64,000 nt of DNA from assembly GCA_001770855.1 (NCBI GenBank), contig MESE01000018.1, positions 30,261 to 94,260 of the forward strand, written 5' to 3'. The translations under genes and the position numbers were made by a program. Every line of letters starts with the position of its first letter. Position 1 is the stretch's first letter. This document shows positions 63,882 to 64,000 of the stretch, one piece after another. The notes under the pieces are model-generated. The model was not told where the DNA came from. It did not search any database and worked only from the letters and a program-made list of their open reading frames with translations. This stretch comes from Burkholderiales bacterium RIFCSPLOWO2_02_FULL_57_36 (GTDB lineage: Bacteria > Pseudomonadota > Gammaproteobacteria > Burkholderiales > Burkholderiaceae_D).

Positions 63882-64000
63882 GGGTCCGCGTAGCAATAAG
63901 TTAGGTCATTTGGCGGCCGTCCCCCAAGGGGACTTCCTTTGGGCGTAGCGGGATGGTGCAGCAGGGGTTTCGAAGGGCATGCCCTTCGCCTGCGTAACGG
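63879..64000. mobile_element. MITE-like element, second copy cut by the window edge
   Basis: Its 122 bases match 61468-61589 with four mismatches, all in the first 29 bases of the terminal repeat, including the internal palindrome GAAGGGCATGCCCTTC at 63972-63987. The rest lies beyond the window. Confidence 0.75.

Noticed and set aside
1..64000. CRISPR arrays, tRNA, rRNA, prophage or complete insertion sequence
   Set aside because: None was recognised: no regularly spaced repeats with unique spacers, no cloverleaf-like segments and no transposase or phage structural gene was seen.

Overview
The window looks like chromosome from a betaproteobacterium, most likely Burkholderiales close to Oxalobacteraceae (Herminiimonas, Noviherbaspirillum or Collimonas-like). 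This is inferred from protein families, moderately high GC and operon styles; no rRNA or tRNA gene is present to confirm it.

Left half (1-37 kb): mostly housekeeping and envelope genes. In order: a 5'-truncated epimerase/SPW/VKOR/SPW fusion; DUF2062, patatin, DUF502, RidA and DUF3703 proteins; a frameshifted small membrane protein; an acyltransferase-3 protein; a YedI/DUF808 protein; a complete Mrp-type cation/proton antiporter operon (fused AB, then C-G); PRC-barrel and DUF2254 proteins; a SulP transporter; a tandem universal stress protein; a large PAS/GGDEF/EAL protein; a phospholipase D-VTT fusion with an EEP-family partner; TesB; an orphan CHASE/PAS histidine kinase; a protein with an unusual periodic Trp-Cys tail; and several small proteins.

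Right half (38-63 kb): a dense copper-handling island. It holds two copies of a small secreted protein around a P-II-like gene, then cusC-cusB(CusF)-cusA, a PCu(A)C chaperone, SCO, DsbD, a BNR-repeat protein, cytochrome c, DUF411 and F510_1955-like proteins, and a multicopper oxidase interrupted by an in-frame TGA. A MerR-regulated minus-strand cassette follows (thioredoxin-like, CcdA, a 63-residue protein, a GDCCVxC protein), then copA, cueR and copZ. Three promoters with the 19-bp -35/-10 spacing typical of MerR-family control sit before the MerR cassette, copA and copZ. Together these genes would export Cu(I) from the cytoplasm (CopA/CopZ/CueR) and periplasm (CusCBA), load and reduce periplasmic copper centres (PCuAC, SCO, DsbD) and oxidise or bind copper there.

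Non-coding signals of note: a 345-bp MITE-like element (61468-61812) with a second copy running off the right edge; a related core at 52082-52142 in which two palindromes have changed sequence while keeping perfect pairing; three FNR/ANR-type boxes, all in intergenic gaps; a 32-bp repeat shared by positions 6250 and 63130; and clusters of GAATTC motifs. No CRISPR array, prophage, complete insertion sequence or RNA gene was recognised.
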